Assembly (NCBI RefSeq): GCF_001942305.1
Contig: NZ_MKKE01000077.1
Span: 62,001-126,000 of the forward strand
Length of the DNA: 64,000 bases
Origin: Saccharomonospora sp. CUA-673
GTDB taxonomy: Bacteria > Actinomycetota > Actinomycetes > Mycobacteriales > Pseudonocardiaceae
Direction of reading: 5' to 3'
Shown: positions 54,256-62,923 of the stretch, piece after piece
Position numbering within the stretch: the stretch's first letter is position 1
Layout: every line of letters begins with the position of its first letter
Notes under the pieces: model-generated
The model's input: the letters and a program-made list of their open reading frames with translations, nothing else
Told to the model about the DNA's origin: nothing
Database searches by the model: none
Made by a program: the position numbers and the translations under genes

Positions 54256-56169
54256 ATGTCCGGTGAAGCAACAGTGACCGAGGCCGGCAGCCCGATGGCC
54301 GGCGCGCTGTTCACAGCCCACACCCCGGCATCGGGGCGTCTGCTGGCCCAGCGGGGCCTGTTCGAGGGCCCGTCGCCGATCGTCAGCAAGGACCTCTACC
54401 TCGAGGTCGTCGAAGGTGTCGCGTCGCGGGACCGCGAGACGGTCACCCTCGAGGCGTCCGCGAAGGCCACCGGCAACACCTACTTCGGCCGGTTCCCCGC
54501 GTCGTACTGGCAGCGCTGGTCGACGGTCCGTTCGGTGACCGTCGAGGCCGTCGTCAGCGGCTCCGGCACCCTCGCGGTGCGCGCCTCCGACATCGACGGC
54601 GAGATCCGCACGATCACCGCGCACGAGGTCACCGACGTCGTGCAGCGCACCGTGACGCTCGAGGCGAAGCTCGACAAGTTCCTCGACGGCGGCGCCCTGT
54701 GGCTCGACCTCGAGACCGACTCGATGGAGCGGCTCACGGTCGCGCAGGTGCGCTGGACCGTCGAGGCCCCCGAGACGATCCGGCCGACCGCGGTGACCAT
54801 CTGCACGATGAACCGCGCCGACGACTGCCTGTCGAACCTGCGCACGCTCGCCGACTCGCTGCCCGCGCTGGAGACCCTCGACGCGATCTACGTCGCCGAC
54901 CAGGGCACCGACACCGTCGACTCGCGGGACGGGTTCGGCGACGTCGCGGCCGCCCTCGGCGACAAGCTCAAGTACATCAAGCAGCCCAACCTCGGCGGCG
55001 CGGGCGGATTCACCCGCGGCCTCTACGAGGTCGCCGACGCCGCGGCCACCGACCACGCCAACGTCCTGTTCATGGACGACGACGTGCTGCTCGAGCCGGA
55101 CATCGTCATCCGCATGACGGCGTTCTCCAACAAGGCCGCCAACCCGATGATCGTCGGCGGCCAGATGCTCAACCTGCTGCACCCGAACCAGCTGCACGTC
55201 GGCGCCGAGTACGCCCAGCTGAACGCGCTGCAGCCCGGCGTGCCGGTCCAGCACAGCCTCGAGACCGCCGACCTGCTCGGCGTCGACCGCAAGACGGGCA
55301 AGAAGAACCGCCAGGAGCGGCGGCTCGACGCCGGCTACAACGGCTGGTGGTCCTGCCTGATCCCGTCCGAGGTCGTGCGCAAGGTCGGCTACCCGATGCC
55401 GTTCTTCTTCCAGTGGGACGACGCCGAGTACAGCTACCGTGCCCGCGGGGCCGGGTTCCCGACGGTGACGCTGCCCGGTGCGGGCGTGTGGCACGCCGAC
55501 TTCCACTGGAAGGACTGGGACGAGTGGCACCGCTACTTCAACCTGCGTAACTCGATCATCACCGCGTCCCTGCACAGCCCGTTCGACCTGAACGTGCTCT
55601 CGCGCGTGCTGATGGCGCAGGTGGTGCGCTACCTGCTGGGCATGCAGTACGGCCTCACGGCCACGCTGATCAAGGCCGTCGAGGACTTCCTCGAGGGCCC
55701 GGAGATCCTGCACGACGGCGGAGTCGCCGCGATGAAGGAGATCCGCGAGATCCGCGCCCAGTACCCGGAGACCAAGCGGCACGACCCGACGAACGTGCCG
55801 GGCATCCCGTCCAACGACATCGTCCTCAACAACACGGCCCCGCGGCCCAGCCTGCAGCGGATCATCCTGCTCAAGCGCATCGTGGACCGGCTGGCCGGCC
55901 GGCACCGCTTCGGCATGGGCGCCATCCCGGCCGACGAGGCGCACTGGTGGCACGTGTCGCTGTTCAAGACGGCCATCGTCACCGACGCCTCCCAGGAAGG
56001 CGTGCGCGTCCGTTCCTACGACAAGGACCGCATGATCGACCTCGCCAAGCGCGCCTTCGAGGTCATCAGCAGGCTCCGCAAGGAGGGGCACGCCGTGCAG
56101 GCGCAGTACAAGCGCGCCATGCCCGAGCTGACCAGCCGCGAGAACTGGAAGCGCCTGTACGAGCTGTGA
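54256..56169 (+). CDS. glfT2: Galactofuranosyltransferase GlfT2
   Basis: The 637-residue enzyme polymerises the galactan with alternating beta-1,5 and beta-1,6 bonds. It has an N-terminal beta-barrel domain, then a GT-A fold with the metal-binding FMDDDVLLEP, the catalytic pair in WDDAEYSYRARG, and HADFHWKDWDEWHRYFNLRN with the metal-binding His. A C-terminal helical domain follows. These are the hallmarks of Rv3808c-type GlfT2, and length agrees. ATG 54256 is preceded by TTGGAGGACG. It lies downstream of the GtrA gene instead of next to glf as in mycobacteria. Confidence 0.95.
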   Translation: MSGEATVTEAGSPMAGALFTAHTPASGRLLAQRGLFEGPSPIVSKDLYLEVVEGVASRDRETVTLEASAKATGNTYFGRFPASYWQRWSTVRSVTVEAVVSGSGTLAVRASDIDGEIRTITAHEVTDVVQRTVTLEAKLDKFLDGGALWLDLETDSMERLTVAQVRWTVEAPETIRPTAVTICTMNRADDCLSNLRTLADSLPALETLDAIYVADQGTDTVDSRDGFGDVAAALGDKLKYIKQPNLGGAGGFTRGLYEVADAAATDHANVLFMDDDVLLEPDIVIRMTAFSNKAANPMIVGGQMLNLLHPNQLHVGAEYAQLNALQPGVPVQHSLETADLLGVDRKTGKKNRQERRLDAGYNGWWSCLIPSEVVRKVGYPMPFFFQWDDAEYSYRARGAGFPTVTLPGAGVWHADFHWKDWDEWHRYFNLRNSIITASLHSPFDLNVLSRVLMAQVVRYLLGMQYGLTATLIKAVEDFLEGPEILHDGGVAAMKEIREIRAQYPETKRHDPTNVPGIPSNDIVLNNTAPRPSLQRIILLKRIVDRLAGRHRFGMGAIPADEAHWWHVSLFKTAIVTDASQEGVRVRSYDKDRMIDLAKRAFEVISRLRKEGHAVQAQYKRAMPELTSRENWKRLYEL

Positions 56170-56183
56170 CACCGGGCCGGGCG

Positions 56184-56208
56184 GCTGCGGACCCAAAGGG
56201 TCCGCAGC
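56184..56208. terminator. Hairpin after glfT2
   Basis: GCTGCGGACCC and GGGTCCGCAGC form a perfect 11-bp stem with an AAA loop, 15 nt after the glfT2 stop. No U-run follows. It lies between convergent genes and can serve both. Confidence 0.7.
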
Positions 56209-56238
56209 GGCCTTGCCGGGCTCGACTCAGGCAACGAC

Positions 56239-56481
56239 TCAGCGCATGCCGAAGACCTTGCCGGACCGTTGCAGGTCGTCCACGTAGGCGACCGCGACAT
56301 GGGCGAAGTTGATCTGCAGCGCGCGGTCGTCGGCGTCGCGGACGCTCTGCACCGAACCGTGATCGAGATGCAGGTTCAGCTGCTTGGTGACCTCGTCGAC
56401 GACATCCGGGTGCAACGGGAACACGAGCGGCTCCCCGCCACTGACCAGGTGCAGCACGAGTGCGGGTTTGGAGTCGGCCAT
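56239..56481 (-). CDS. Hypothetical 80-residue protein
   Basis: A small soluble alpha/beta protein: LVLHLVSGGEPLVFPLHP, then a helix VVDEVTKQLNLHL, and ALQINFAHVAVAYVDDL. No known motif is recognised, and no membrane segment is present. It is convergent with glfT2 and divergent from the EspG-like gene. Codon use and third-base GC are like those of its neighbours, so it is probably a real gene. Function unknown. Confidence 0.7.
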   Translation of the reverse strand: MADSKPALVLHLVSGGEPLVFPLHPDVVDEVTKQLNLHLDHGSVQSVRDADDRALQINFAHVAVAYVDDLQRSGKVFGMR

Positions 56482-56654
56482 ACGTCAACCTGACCACCCG
56501 GGTTCGCCCGCGGCAACACGGTTCGCTGACAGCGGAGTCCGGCAGAGTTCGGCGGTGTTCCCAACTGGCGGTCCGGTTTGCCGGACACGCCCCGCCCGAT
56601 GATCGCGGGCTGCTAACGTTCCAACCCGCACGTGCAGCACAGGCCGGGGGAGAG

Positions 56655-57430
56655 ATGGCGCATTCGTTCTCGCTGCCGCTGGTGGCAGCGGACATTCTGC
56701 TGGCTCAGCTGGGACTCGGGAGGTCGCCCTTCCCGTTCGACATCCCACACATCGGCACCACGCAGTCCCAACGCGCCCAGGTGCGCGAAGCGGTGTTCTA
56801 CGACCTCGAGAAACGCGGCCTCGCCCGCGGCGGACAACCCGACCCCGAACTCCGGACCGCCGTCGAACTGTTCGTCCGCGCGCCCCTCGTCGTCGGCCTC
56901 GTCGGCAAGATCGACGACGACGAGGAGATCCACGCCCGCGCCGTGTCCGACCGGCAGACCGGACTGCTCGTGCGCCAGAAGGACAACGAACTCGTCTTCA
57001 CCGAGGTCCGGCCCACCAACTTCGTCGCCGAACTCGTCGACCTGCTGCCCCTGACCAAACCCGCACCCGGGCAGTCCATCACCGTGCCCTCACGCCCCCC
57101 GCGGCGCACCACCGGTGGGGGTGGCGAAGGCTACGACCCCTTCCAGGCGTCCAAGCCCCACGCTCCGCGCAGAACTCCGCCCAGGACCGCGCCGTGGCCA
57201 GGCTGTTCGAGAAACCCATGAAACGCGTCGGGTTCCTCACCGCCTTCGTTCCCGGCACCGACGGCGCCCCCACCAAACTCGACCCCGTCATGTGGTTCGA
57301 CAACGACGACGGCCGCCACATGGGCGCCCAGCGCTCCGCCGACGACGGTCAGATCTGGGCCACCTACGCCCCCGCCGACAACGCCAGGATCGTCACCCAG
57401 CTCTACACCCAGTTGGAGCCGTATTTGTGA
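56655..57430 (+). CDS. EspG-like ESX secretion chaperone (frame broken near 57165)
   Basis: About 258 residues after repair. The N-terminus FSLPLVAADILLAQLGLG, the strand block GKIDDDEEIHARAVSDRQTG, LLVRQKDNELVFTEVRP and the late VGFLTAFVPGTDG are the pattern of EspG proteins. EspG binds PE/PPE-type substrates before export by type VII secretion. A GGGGGAGAG site precedes ATG 56655. The break near 57165 is one missing base (CGCGCAGAAC should probably read CGCGCCAGAAC). No ESX machinery lies near; the only substrate-like genes in the window are at 13-15 kb. Confidence 0.8.
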
Positions 57431-57455
57431 GGCCCGCGTAGCGGGGCGCGTGAAT

Positions 57456-57538
57456 GCTCCCGAGGGCCCTTTGGTTGCGTTCAACGCGACCATCGGTCCC
57501 TTGGTAGCGCTCAACGCGACTATGGGGCCCTCGGGGGC
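57456..57538. terminator. Hairpin repeat (copy 2 of the GCTCCCGAGGGCCC element)
   Basis: GCTCCCGAGGGCCC (57456-57469) pairs with GGGCCCTCGGGGGC (57525-57538). Inside are two copies of the inner unit, GCGTTCAACGCGAC and GCGCTCAACGCGAC, where copy 1 at 29157 has one. It lies between the convergent stops of the EspG-like gene and glfT1, a normal place for a two-way terminator. Confidence 0.75.
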
Positions 57539-57540
57539 TT

Positions 57541-58439
57541 CTAGTAGCGGTAGAAGTGTTCTTTTCGGCCTTGGCGGACCAGGCGGAGCCACTCCACGAA
57601 CGCCTTCGGGTCGCGTTTGACGCCCACGAAGTACAGGCCGAACCGCAGGACCTCGAGCGCGCCGATCTTGCGCATCCCCGGCTGTGACAACAGGAAACCC
57701 CGGTTGCGGTACGTGTAGTAGCGCTTGACCTCGTTCTCCGGGTCCTGCGCGTGGAACCGGCCACCGAGCATCGGCTTGAACTCGTCCGAACCGTTCGGAT
57801 GCAGATACGCCGTACGCAGCGACGTGCCGAACGGCAACCCCGAACGCACCAACCGCCGGTGCAGCTCCACCTCGTCGCCGCGGAAGAACAACCGCAGATC
57901 CGGCACGCCCGTCACCTCGAGCGTCGAGGCGCGGAACAACGCGCCGTTCATCAGCGACGCGATGCCCGGCAGGAAATCCTCACCGAGCTCCGCCGACGAA
58001 CGCTTCCACGTCAACCCGCGCCGCAACGGGAATGCCAACTTCTCCGGCTCGTCGATGTTGACCACCGTCGGCGAGATCTCCGCCAGCCCGCGCCGCTCGG
58101 CCTCGGCCAGCAGCGTCTCCAGGACGTGCTCGTCGGCGGGCCTGCCGTCGTCGTCGGCCAGCCACACCCACTCGGCGCCCAATGCCAACGCGTGCAGCAT
58201 GCCCAGCGCGAACCCGCCCGCACCCCCGAGGTTGCGATACGACGGCACGTACGTCACCGGCCGCCCGTACGCCTCCACGACGTCGCGTGCCGACTCCTCG
58301 TCCGGACCGTTGTCCACGACGATCAGATGGTCCACCGGCCGCGTCTGCGACTCCAGGACCTTCAACGACTCGGCGAGCAGTTCACGGCGGTTGCGCGTGA
58401 CGACGACACCGGCGACCGCGCCTCGGGGAGGGCCTGCAT
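57541..58439 (-). CDS. glfT1: Galactofuranosyltransferase GlfT1 (frame broken near 58424)
   Basis: About 299 residues after repair. It adds the first galactofuranoses to the lipid-linked linker. A GT-A fold: VVVTRNRRELL, DHLIVVDNGPDEES, NLGGAGGFALGM, the DDD motif in WLADDDGRP, and FFRGDEVELHRRL. The start ATG 58439 is joined to the rest by adding one C to the CCCC run near 58424, which gives MQALPRGAVAGVVVTRN. It follows the wzt stop by 1 nt, so wzm, wzt and glfT1 are one operon on the minus strand. Confidence 0.9.
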
Positions 58440-58440
58440 G

Positions 58441-59316
58441 TCAGCCGCCGTTCGTGGACCCGGCGGGCGCCGGGGAGTCGGCAGCGGAGTCGGCCGCATC
58501 GGCGGAAGCGGCGGGCGCGTCCTTGGCCTTGGCCTGGCCGAGACGTTCGAGCACCTCGCGGCTGACGTTCTGGAACGGGTCCCGGCCCTTGTACTCGGTG
58601 AGGACCTCGCGCAGCCGGCCGTGCTCGCGCACGCGACCCTCGTCCATCCACATCGCCTGGTCGCACAGCTCGAGCAGCAGCTCGTCGGAGTGGCTGGCGA
58701 ACACCAGGATTCCGGAGCGCTTCACCAGGTCCTTGAGCCGATCGCGGGCCTTGTTCATGAACGACGCGTCGACCGCGCCCAGACCCTCGTCGAGGATCAG
58801 GATCTCCGGGTCGATCGAGGTGACCACGCCCAGGGCGAGCCGCACGCGCATACCGGTCGAGTAGGTGCGCAGCGGCATCGCCAGGTAGTCGCCGAGCTCG
58901 GTGAACTCGGCGATGTCGTCGAGCCGCTTCTCCATCTCCCTGCGGCTCTTACCGAGGAACAGGCCGCGGACGATGATGTTCTCGAAGCCGGAGGTCTCCG
59001 GGTCCATGCCGACGCCCAGGTCGAACACGGGCGCGACCTTGCCGCGGACCCGCGCCGAACCGCGCGTGGGCTCGTAGATGCCCGACAGCAGTCGCAGCAG
59101 CGTGGACTTGCCGGCGCCGTTGTGGCCGACGAGTGCGAGCCGGTCGCCGTCGCGGAGCTGCAGGTTCACGTCCTGCAGGGCCTCGACGATCGGGACCTTC
59201 GAATCGGAGCCGATCTTGCCGCCGACCTTGCCGAGGACCCGCTTCTTCATCGACCGCGTCTTGGCGTCGAAGATCGGGAAGTCCACGTAGGCGTTGCGGA
59301 CGTCAATGCTGACCAT
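58441..59316 (-). CDS. wzt: Wzt-type ATPase of the galactan ABC exporter
   Basis: The 291-residue ATPase has Walker A GHNGAGKSTLL, a YSTGMRVRLALG signature (typical for Wzt/TagH exporters), Walker B EILILDEGLGAVD with Gly instead of Pro after DE, and FASHSDELL. No carbohydrate-binding domain follows, only an Ala/Ser-rich tail. With Wzm it exports the lipid-linked galactan, as Rv3781/Rv3783 do. ATG 59316 lies just after the wzm stop. Confidence 0.92.
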   Translation of the reverse strand: MVSIDVRNAYVDFPIFDAKTRSMKKRVLGKVGGKIGSDSKVPIVEALQDVNLQLRDGDRLALVGHNGAGKSTLLRLLSGIYEPTRGSARVRGKVAPVFDLGVGMDPETSGFENIIVRGLFLGKSRREMEKRLDDIAEFTELGDYLAMPLRTYSTGMRVRLALGVVTSIDPEILILDEGLGAVDASFMNKARDRLKDLVKRSGILVFASHSDELLLELCDQAMWMDEGRVREHGRLREVLTEYKGRDPFQNVSREVLERLGQAKAKDAPAASADAADSAADSPAPAGSTNGG

Positions 59317-59321
59317 TGGTG

Positions 59322-60242
59322 TCACACCCAATACGAGACACGGGCACGGTAGTTACGCATGACCACGAGCGCGAGCGCCCAGCCGCCGACCGTGATGGCG
59401 ATGGCGACGATCCAGCTGATGCCGTCGATGTGCTGACCGATCAACGGCGCACGCACGATCTGCACGAAATGGTAGAGCGGGTTCATCTCGATGTACGGCA
59501 GAGCCCAGGACACGCCGTCCCGGCCGCCGCCCGCGTACAGCTGGTCGATCGGCCACACGATCGGCGTCAGGTAGAACAGCAGCTGGATCAGCGAGTTGAT
59601 GAGCTGCGGGATGTCGCGGTAGCGCGTCGAGATGATGCCCAGCATCAACGTGACCCAACCGGCGTTCAGCGCCAGGATGACGAAGCCGGGGATCGCGGTG
59701 AGGATCATCCAGTCGATGCCCGGGTGGCACAGGCCGTGGCCGGTGACGCAGGCGTCCTCCTGGACGGAGTACTGCTGCGACAGGGCCGGGAAGAAGATCG
59801 CCACGATGATCACGTAGACGATCACGTTGTGCGCGGCCATCAACGTCTGCCGCCACACCGTGCGCAGTCCGTAGATGGTCAGCGGCGCCGGCATCTGTTT
59901 GATCAGACCCTCGTTGGAGATGAAGGTCTGCATGCCCTCGGTGATGCAGCCGCTGATGAAGCCCCACACGATGAAGCCGGTGACGATGTAGGGCAGGAAC
60001 GTCTCGATCGGCAGACCGAACAGCTGCGAGTACAGCAGGCCGAGACCGAGGGCGATGACGCCCTGCGTGATCGTCAACCAGAACGGGCCGATCACCGACC
60101 GCCGGTACCGCTGCTTGATGTCCTGCCAGCCCAGGTGGCCCCACAGTTGACGCTGGCTCAGACCCGTGCGGATGTCACCGAACGCGCGCTTCCAGGACCG
60201 GCTTCCGGTGACGGGCTCGGTGTCGGTGGCGTCGGCGTTCAT
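59322..60242 (-). CDS. wzm: Wzm-type permease of the galactan ABC exporter
   Basis: The 306-residue permease has a cytosolic N-terminus followed by about six helices. HLGWQDIKQRYRRSVIGPFW is the amphipathic interface helix of O-antigen/teichoic acid exporter permeases. LLFYLTPIVWPIDQL and EMNPLYHFVQIVRAPLIG are the other conserved blocks. ATG 60242 was chosen because it gives the usual N-terminal length. First gene of the wzm-wzt-glfT1 operon. Confidence 0.92.
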   Translation of the reverse strand: MNADATDTEPVTGSRSWKRAFGDIRTGLSQRQLWGHLGWQDIKQRYRRSVIGPFWLTITQGVIALGLGLLYSQLFGLPIETFLPYIVTGFIVWGFISGCITEGMQTFISNEGLIKQMPAPLTIYGLRTVWRQTLMAAHNVIVYVIIVAIFFPALSQQYSVQEDACVTGHGLCHPGIDWMILTAIPGFVILALNAGWVTLMLGIISTRYRDIPQLINSLIQLLFYLTPIVWPIDQLYAGGGRDGVSWALPYIEMNPLYHFVQIVRAPLIGQHIDGISWIVAIAITVGGWALALVVMRNYRARVSYWV

Positions 60243-60554
60243 CGATGACTTCGTCCCTGGGTCCTCGCCTGATTCGCCTGATCCGCCGCCGTGGGAATCA
60301 GGTGCCTTTGAGGTGCTTGTGGCATGCACGAGATATGAGGGTACTGCTGCCGAGATCGGTCGAGCGCGCGCGTCGGGTTCCGGCGTCGGCGCGTCGCCCG
60401 TCCGGGTGGTGCGACGTCGGAAATCCCTGGTCACGGCGTTGGATCCCGAAGGGTCACCGTCGCGTGCGGAGCCCGATGTGAGGGCCGTGTGAGGGCACGT
60501 GCCGGGTCGGCGCTGCGGGACCCGGGAGTCCGCCGGCTGCGGGGTCGGCGCTGG
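60243..60554. other. Divergent region between wzm and the fourth AftB-like gene
   Basis: About 310 bp without a credible gene. It should hold the wzm promoter on the minus strand. I could not place it. The plus-strand promoter is at 60555. Confidence 0.4.
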
Positions 60555-60560
60555 TAGTTT
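60555..60560 (+). promoter_or_regulatory. -10 element of the fourth AftB-like gene (leaderless)
   Basis: TAGTTT is followed by 6 nt and GTG 60567. Confidence 0.6.
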
Positions 60561-60566
60561 GCGGCC

Positions 60567-62066
60567 GTGAACCGATTGGTCGGAACCGCGCTGGGCCTGC
60601 TGGTCGTCTTCGCGTTCGGCGTGTGGCTGGCGTGGTCGCACGTCACCGACGCGACGCTGGTCGCCCTCCGGTACGCCACGAACCTCGCCGACGGGCACGG
60701 CCTCGTGTTCAACCCGGCGGACTACAGCTCCGTCGAGGGATTCGGCAGCCTCGCCTGGACGCTGTGGAACGCGCTGTTCGCGGTATTCGGCGCCGACCCG
60801 GTCCTGGTCGCGAAGGTGACGGGCGTGGCGCTCGGCGTCCTGACGCTGGCGCTGCTGATGCGCGCCGTCGACGGCTCGGCCGCCGTCGTCGCCGGCTGCA
60901 CCTACGTGCTGTTCCTGCCCACGTTCTTCCACCTCACCGGCGGCCTCGAGACGGCGGCCGTGGCACTGGTCGTGCTGCGGATGGCCGTGCTGGGCATGCG
61001 GGTCATCGAGGAACGGCACGTGCCCGACTTCGAACCGCCGCTGCTGTTGCTGCTCGCCGCGACGCTGCGCCCCGAGATCCTGCTGGCGGTGCTGCCCGGG
61101 TTCGTCGTGTGGTTCCGTTCGCGGCGGTTCTCCCGTTCCGCGCGGGCGGGCATCACCGTGGCGGTGCTGCTGGCGGTGGGCGCGTTCGTGTGGACCGTCG
61201 TGCAGTACGGCCACTTCGTGCCCCGGCCGGTGGCCGACGTGTTCGGCGACGTCGGGCTCAACACGGCCTGGCTCGGTGCGACGCTGTTGGTGTTCGCGCC
61301 GCTGGTGCTGCTCACGGTCGGCCTGCTGACGTGGCCGGAACTGCGCGGCGTCGGCGCGTTCTTCTGCGCCACCGTGCTCGCCGCCGGACTGCCGTACGCG
61401 ATGCGGGTCGACCTCGCCGACGACGATCTGCACCGGTACGCGTTCGCGATGTTCCCCGTGCTGTGCCTGGCCGCCGGGGTCGCCGTGTCGGCGATGACCG
61501 GCGTGCGGTTCGTGCAGGCGATCGTCGGTTTCCTCGTGGTGGGCTGGGTGGCCGTGACGGGTGCGCTGTCACCGGACCTGGCCTCGACCGCCACCATGGG
61601 CGTCGACCTGAAGCGCACGCACGAGGCCATCGGCAGGGGACTGGCCGAGTCCGACGTCGACGCGGGCTCGCGCAGCGTCGCCGTCGCCGACCCGGGCGTC
61701 ATCCCGTACTACAGCGGCTGGCACGCCGTCGACTACAGCGGCCGCAACGACGCGATGATCACCGACGGCGCGCGGCCCGACGGCGTGGTGCGCGGCGCGC
61801 AACCGTCGGTGATCGTGGTGCCCTCGCCCGACGAGAACATCCCCGACAACGTCAGCGGCCTCGACGTGCCGGTCGCGGTGGCCGGCTACTCGCAGGTCGG
61901 CCCGTTCCAGGCACGCGACGGCAGCTGGCAGTTCGTCTACGTGCGGCCCGAGTGGGCGAACCAGGTCGAGGTGGCCGTGCGCGCCGCCGTCGCCCGCGGC
62001 GAGGAGCAGTACGGCAACGACTACGAGGTCACCATCAACCGCTGGCTCGACAGCGTCCGCCGCTGA
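60567..62066 (+). CDS. AftB-like GT-C glycosyltransferase (4 of 4)
   Basis: A 499-residue polytopic protein. The first loop reads VTDATLVALRYATNLADGHG, then VFNPADYSSVEGFGSLAW, the AftB-type pattern, but the acidic pair DD is reduced to a single Asp (TDAT). About eleven helices and a soluble C-terminus with VAVADPGVIPYYSGWHAVDY follow; the same block (DVGAVAYYSGHRVVDT) occurs in the protein at 49016, which shows the relationship. Acceptor unknown. It may cap a different glycan. Confidence 0.7.
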   Translation: MNRLVGTALGLLVVFAFGVWLAWSHVTDATLVALRYATNLADGHGLVFNPADYSSVEGFGSLAWTLWNALFAVFGADPVLVAKVTGVALGVLTLALLMRAVDGSAAVVAGCTYVLFLPTFFHLTGGLETAAVALVVLRMAVLGMRVIEERHVPDFEPPLLLLLAATLRPEILLAVLPGFVVWFRSRRFSRSARAGITVAVLLAVGAFVWTVVQYGHFVPRPVADVFGDVGLNTAWLGATLLVFAPLVLLTVGLLTWPELRGVGAFFCATVLAAGLPYAMRVDLADDDLHRYAFAMFPVLCLAAGVAVSAMTGVRFVQAIVGFLVVGWVAVTGALSPDLASTATMGVDLKRTHEAIGRGLAESDVDAGSRSVAVADPGVIPYYSGWHAVDYSGRNDAMITDGARPDGVVRGAQPSVIVVPSPDENIPDNVSGLDVPVAVAGYSQVGPFQARDGSWQFVYVRPEWANQVEVAVRAAVARGEEQYGNDYEVTINRWLDSVRR

Positions 62067-62067
62067 G

Positions 62068-62619
62068 CTACAGGTATTGGCCGGGGTTGCCGATGCCGCT
62101 GGGGGCCTCGCCGGAGCCCTGGGGGAGGCCGCGGCGCATCTGCTCCAGCTGGGCCCTGGCGGCCATCTGCTGGGCGAACAGCGCCGTCTGGATGCCGTGG
62201 AACAGCCCCTCCAGCCAGCCGACGAGCTGGGCCTGCGCGATGCGCAGCTCGGCGTCCGACGGCGTGCGGTCCTCGGTGAACGGCTCCACGAGACGCTCGA
62301 GCTCCTGCCGCAGGTCGGGTGCGAGAGCCTCCTCGAGCTCCTTGACCGACGTCTGGTGGATCTCGCGCAGCCGGTCCCGGCTCGCGTCGTCGAGCGGTGC
62401 GGCGCGCACCTCCTCGAGCAGCTGCTTGATCATCGTGCCGATCCGCATGACCTTCGCGGGTTCCTCGACCATCTCGCCGACCGCGTCGGCCGTGTGCTCG
62501 TCGGATTCGCCCTGCTGGTTCAGTCGCGCGGCACCGACCGGGGAACCGTCCGGTCCGACCACCATGACGTTGTGTTCGTCGGCAGCTCCTGCCGCGTACG
62601 GCATGTTCGACTCCGTCAT
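62068..62619 (-). CDS. bpa: Bacterial proteasome activator Bpa/PafE
   Basis: The 183-residue helical protein ends in GQYL, the HbYX-like tail that opens the 20S proteasome gate. The core IKQLLEEVRAAPLDDASRDR and LVGWLEGLFHGIQTALFAQQ match the ring-forming Rv3780 family. It lets the proteasome degrade unfolded proteins without ATP. ATG 62619 has GGATGGAG upstream. It is convergent with the AftB-like gene, 1 nt between stops, and next to the Rv3778c-type gene, as in mycobacteria. Confidence 0.93.
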   Translation of the reverse strand: MTESNMPYAAGAADEHNVMVVGPDGSPVGAARLNQQGESDEHTADAVGEMVEEPAKVMRIGTMIKQLLEEVRAAPLDDASRDRLREIHQTSVKELEEALAPDLRQELERLVEPFTEDRTPSDAELRIAQAQLVGWLEGLFHGIQTALFAQQMAARAQLEQMRRGLPQGSGEAPSGIGNPGQYL

Positions 62620-62911
62620 AGCTCCATCCTGGCGCAGGCTCGGTTGACGTACAGCGTTGAGGTGCCGGGCATCCGGGGTGTGGCCGTCGGTCGTGCCGCC
62701 CGCCACAGGGACCGCCCGATTCCCGAGCGTAATCGGTGCCGGCACGTTCTCGGATTCCACCTGGGGATATACGTGAATCCCCCACCGGTTCGGTTGATTC
62801 GTCCGGTTTCTCGGTGGCGCAAGCGGTCACGCTGTGTCGAGCGCGCTCTGCCGGTCGGGTGGTCCTCGCGCAGCACAGCGGCCCCGGCTGCGCGGCGAAA
62901 ACGCGGCTCCG
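62620..62911. other. Divergent region between bpa and the aminotransferase-like gene
   Basis: About 290 bp. It holds the promoters of both genes. Nothing else is recognised. Confidence 0.4.
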
Positions 62912-62917
62912 TACCTT
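62912..62917 (+). promoter_or_regulatory. -10 element of the aminotransferase-like gene (leaderless)
   Basis: TACCTT is followed by 6 nt and ATG 62924. Confidence 0.6.
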
Positions 62918-62923
62918 GTTCGC

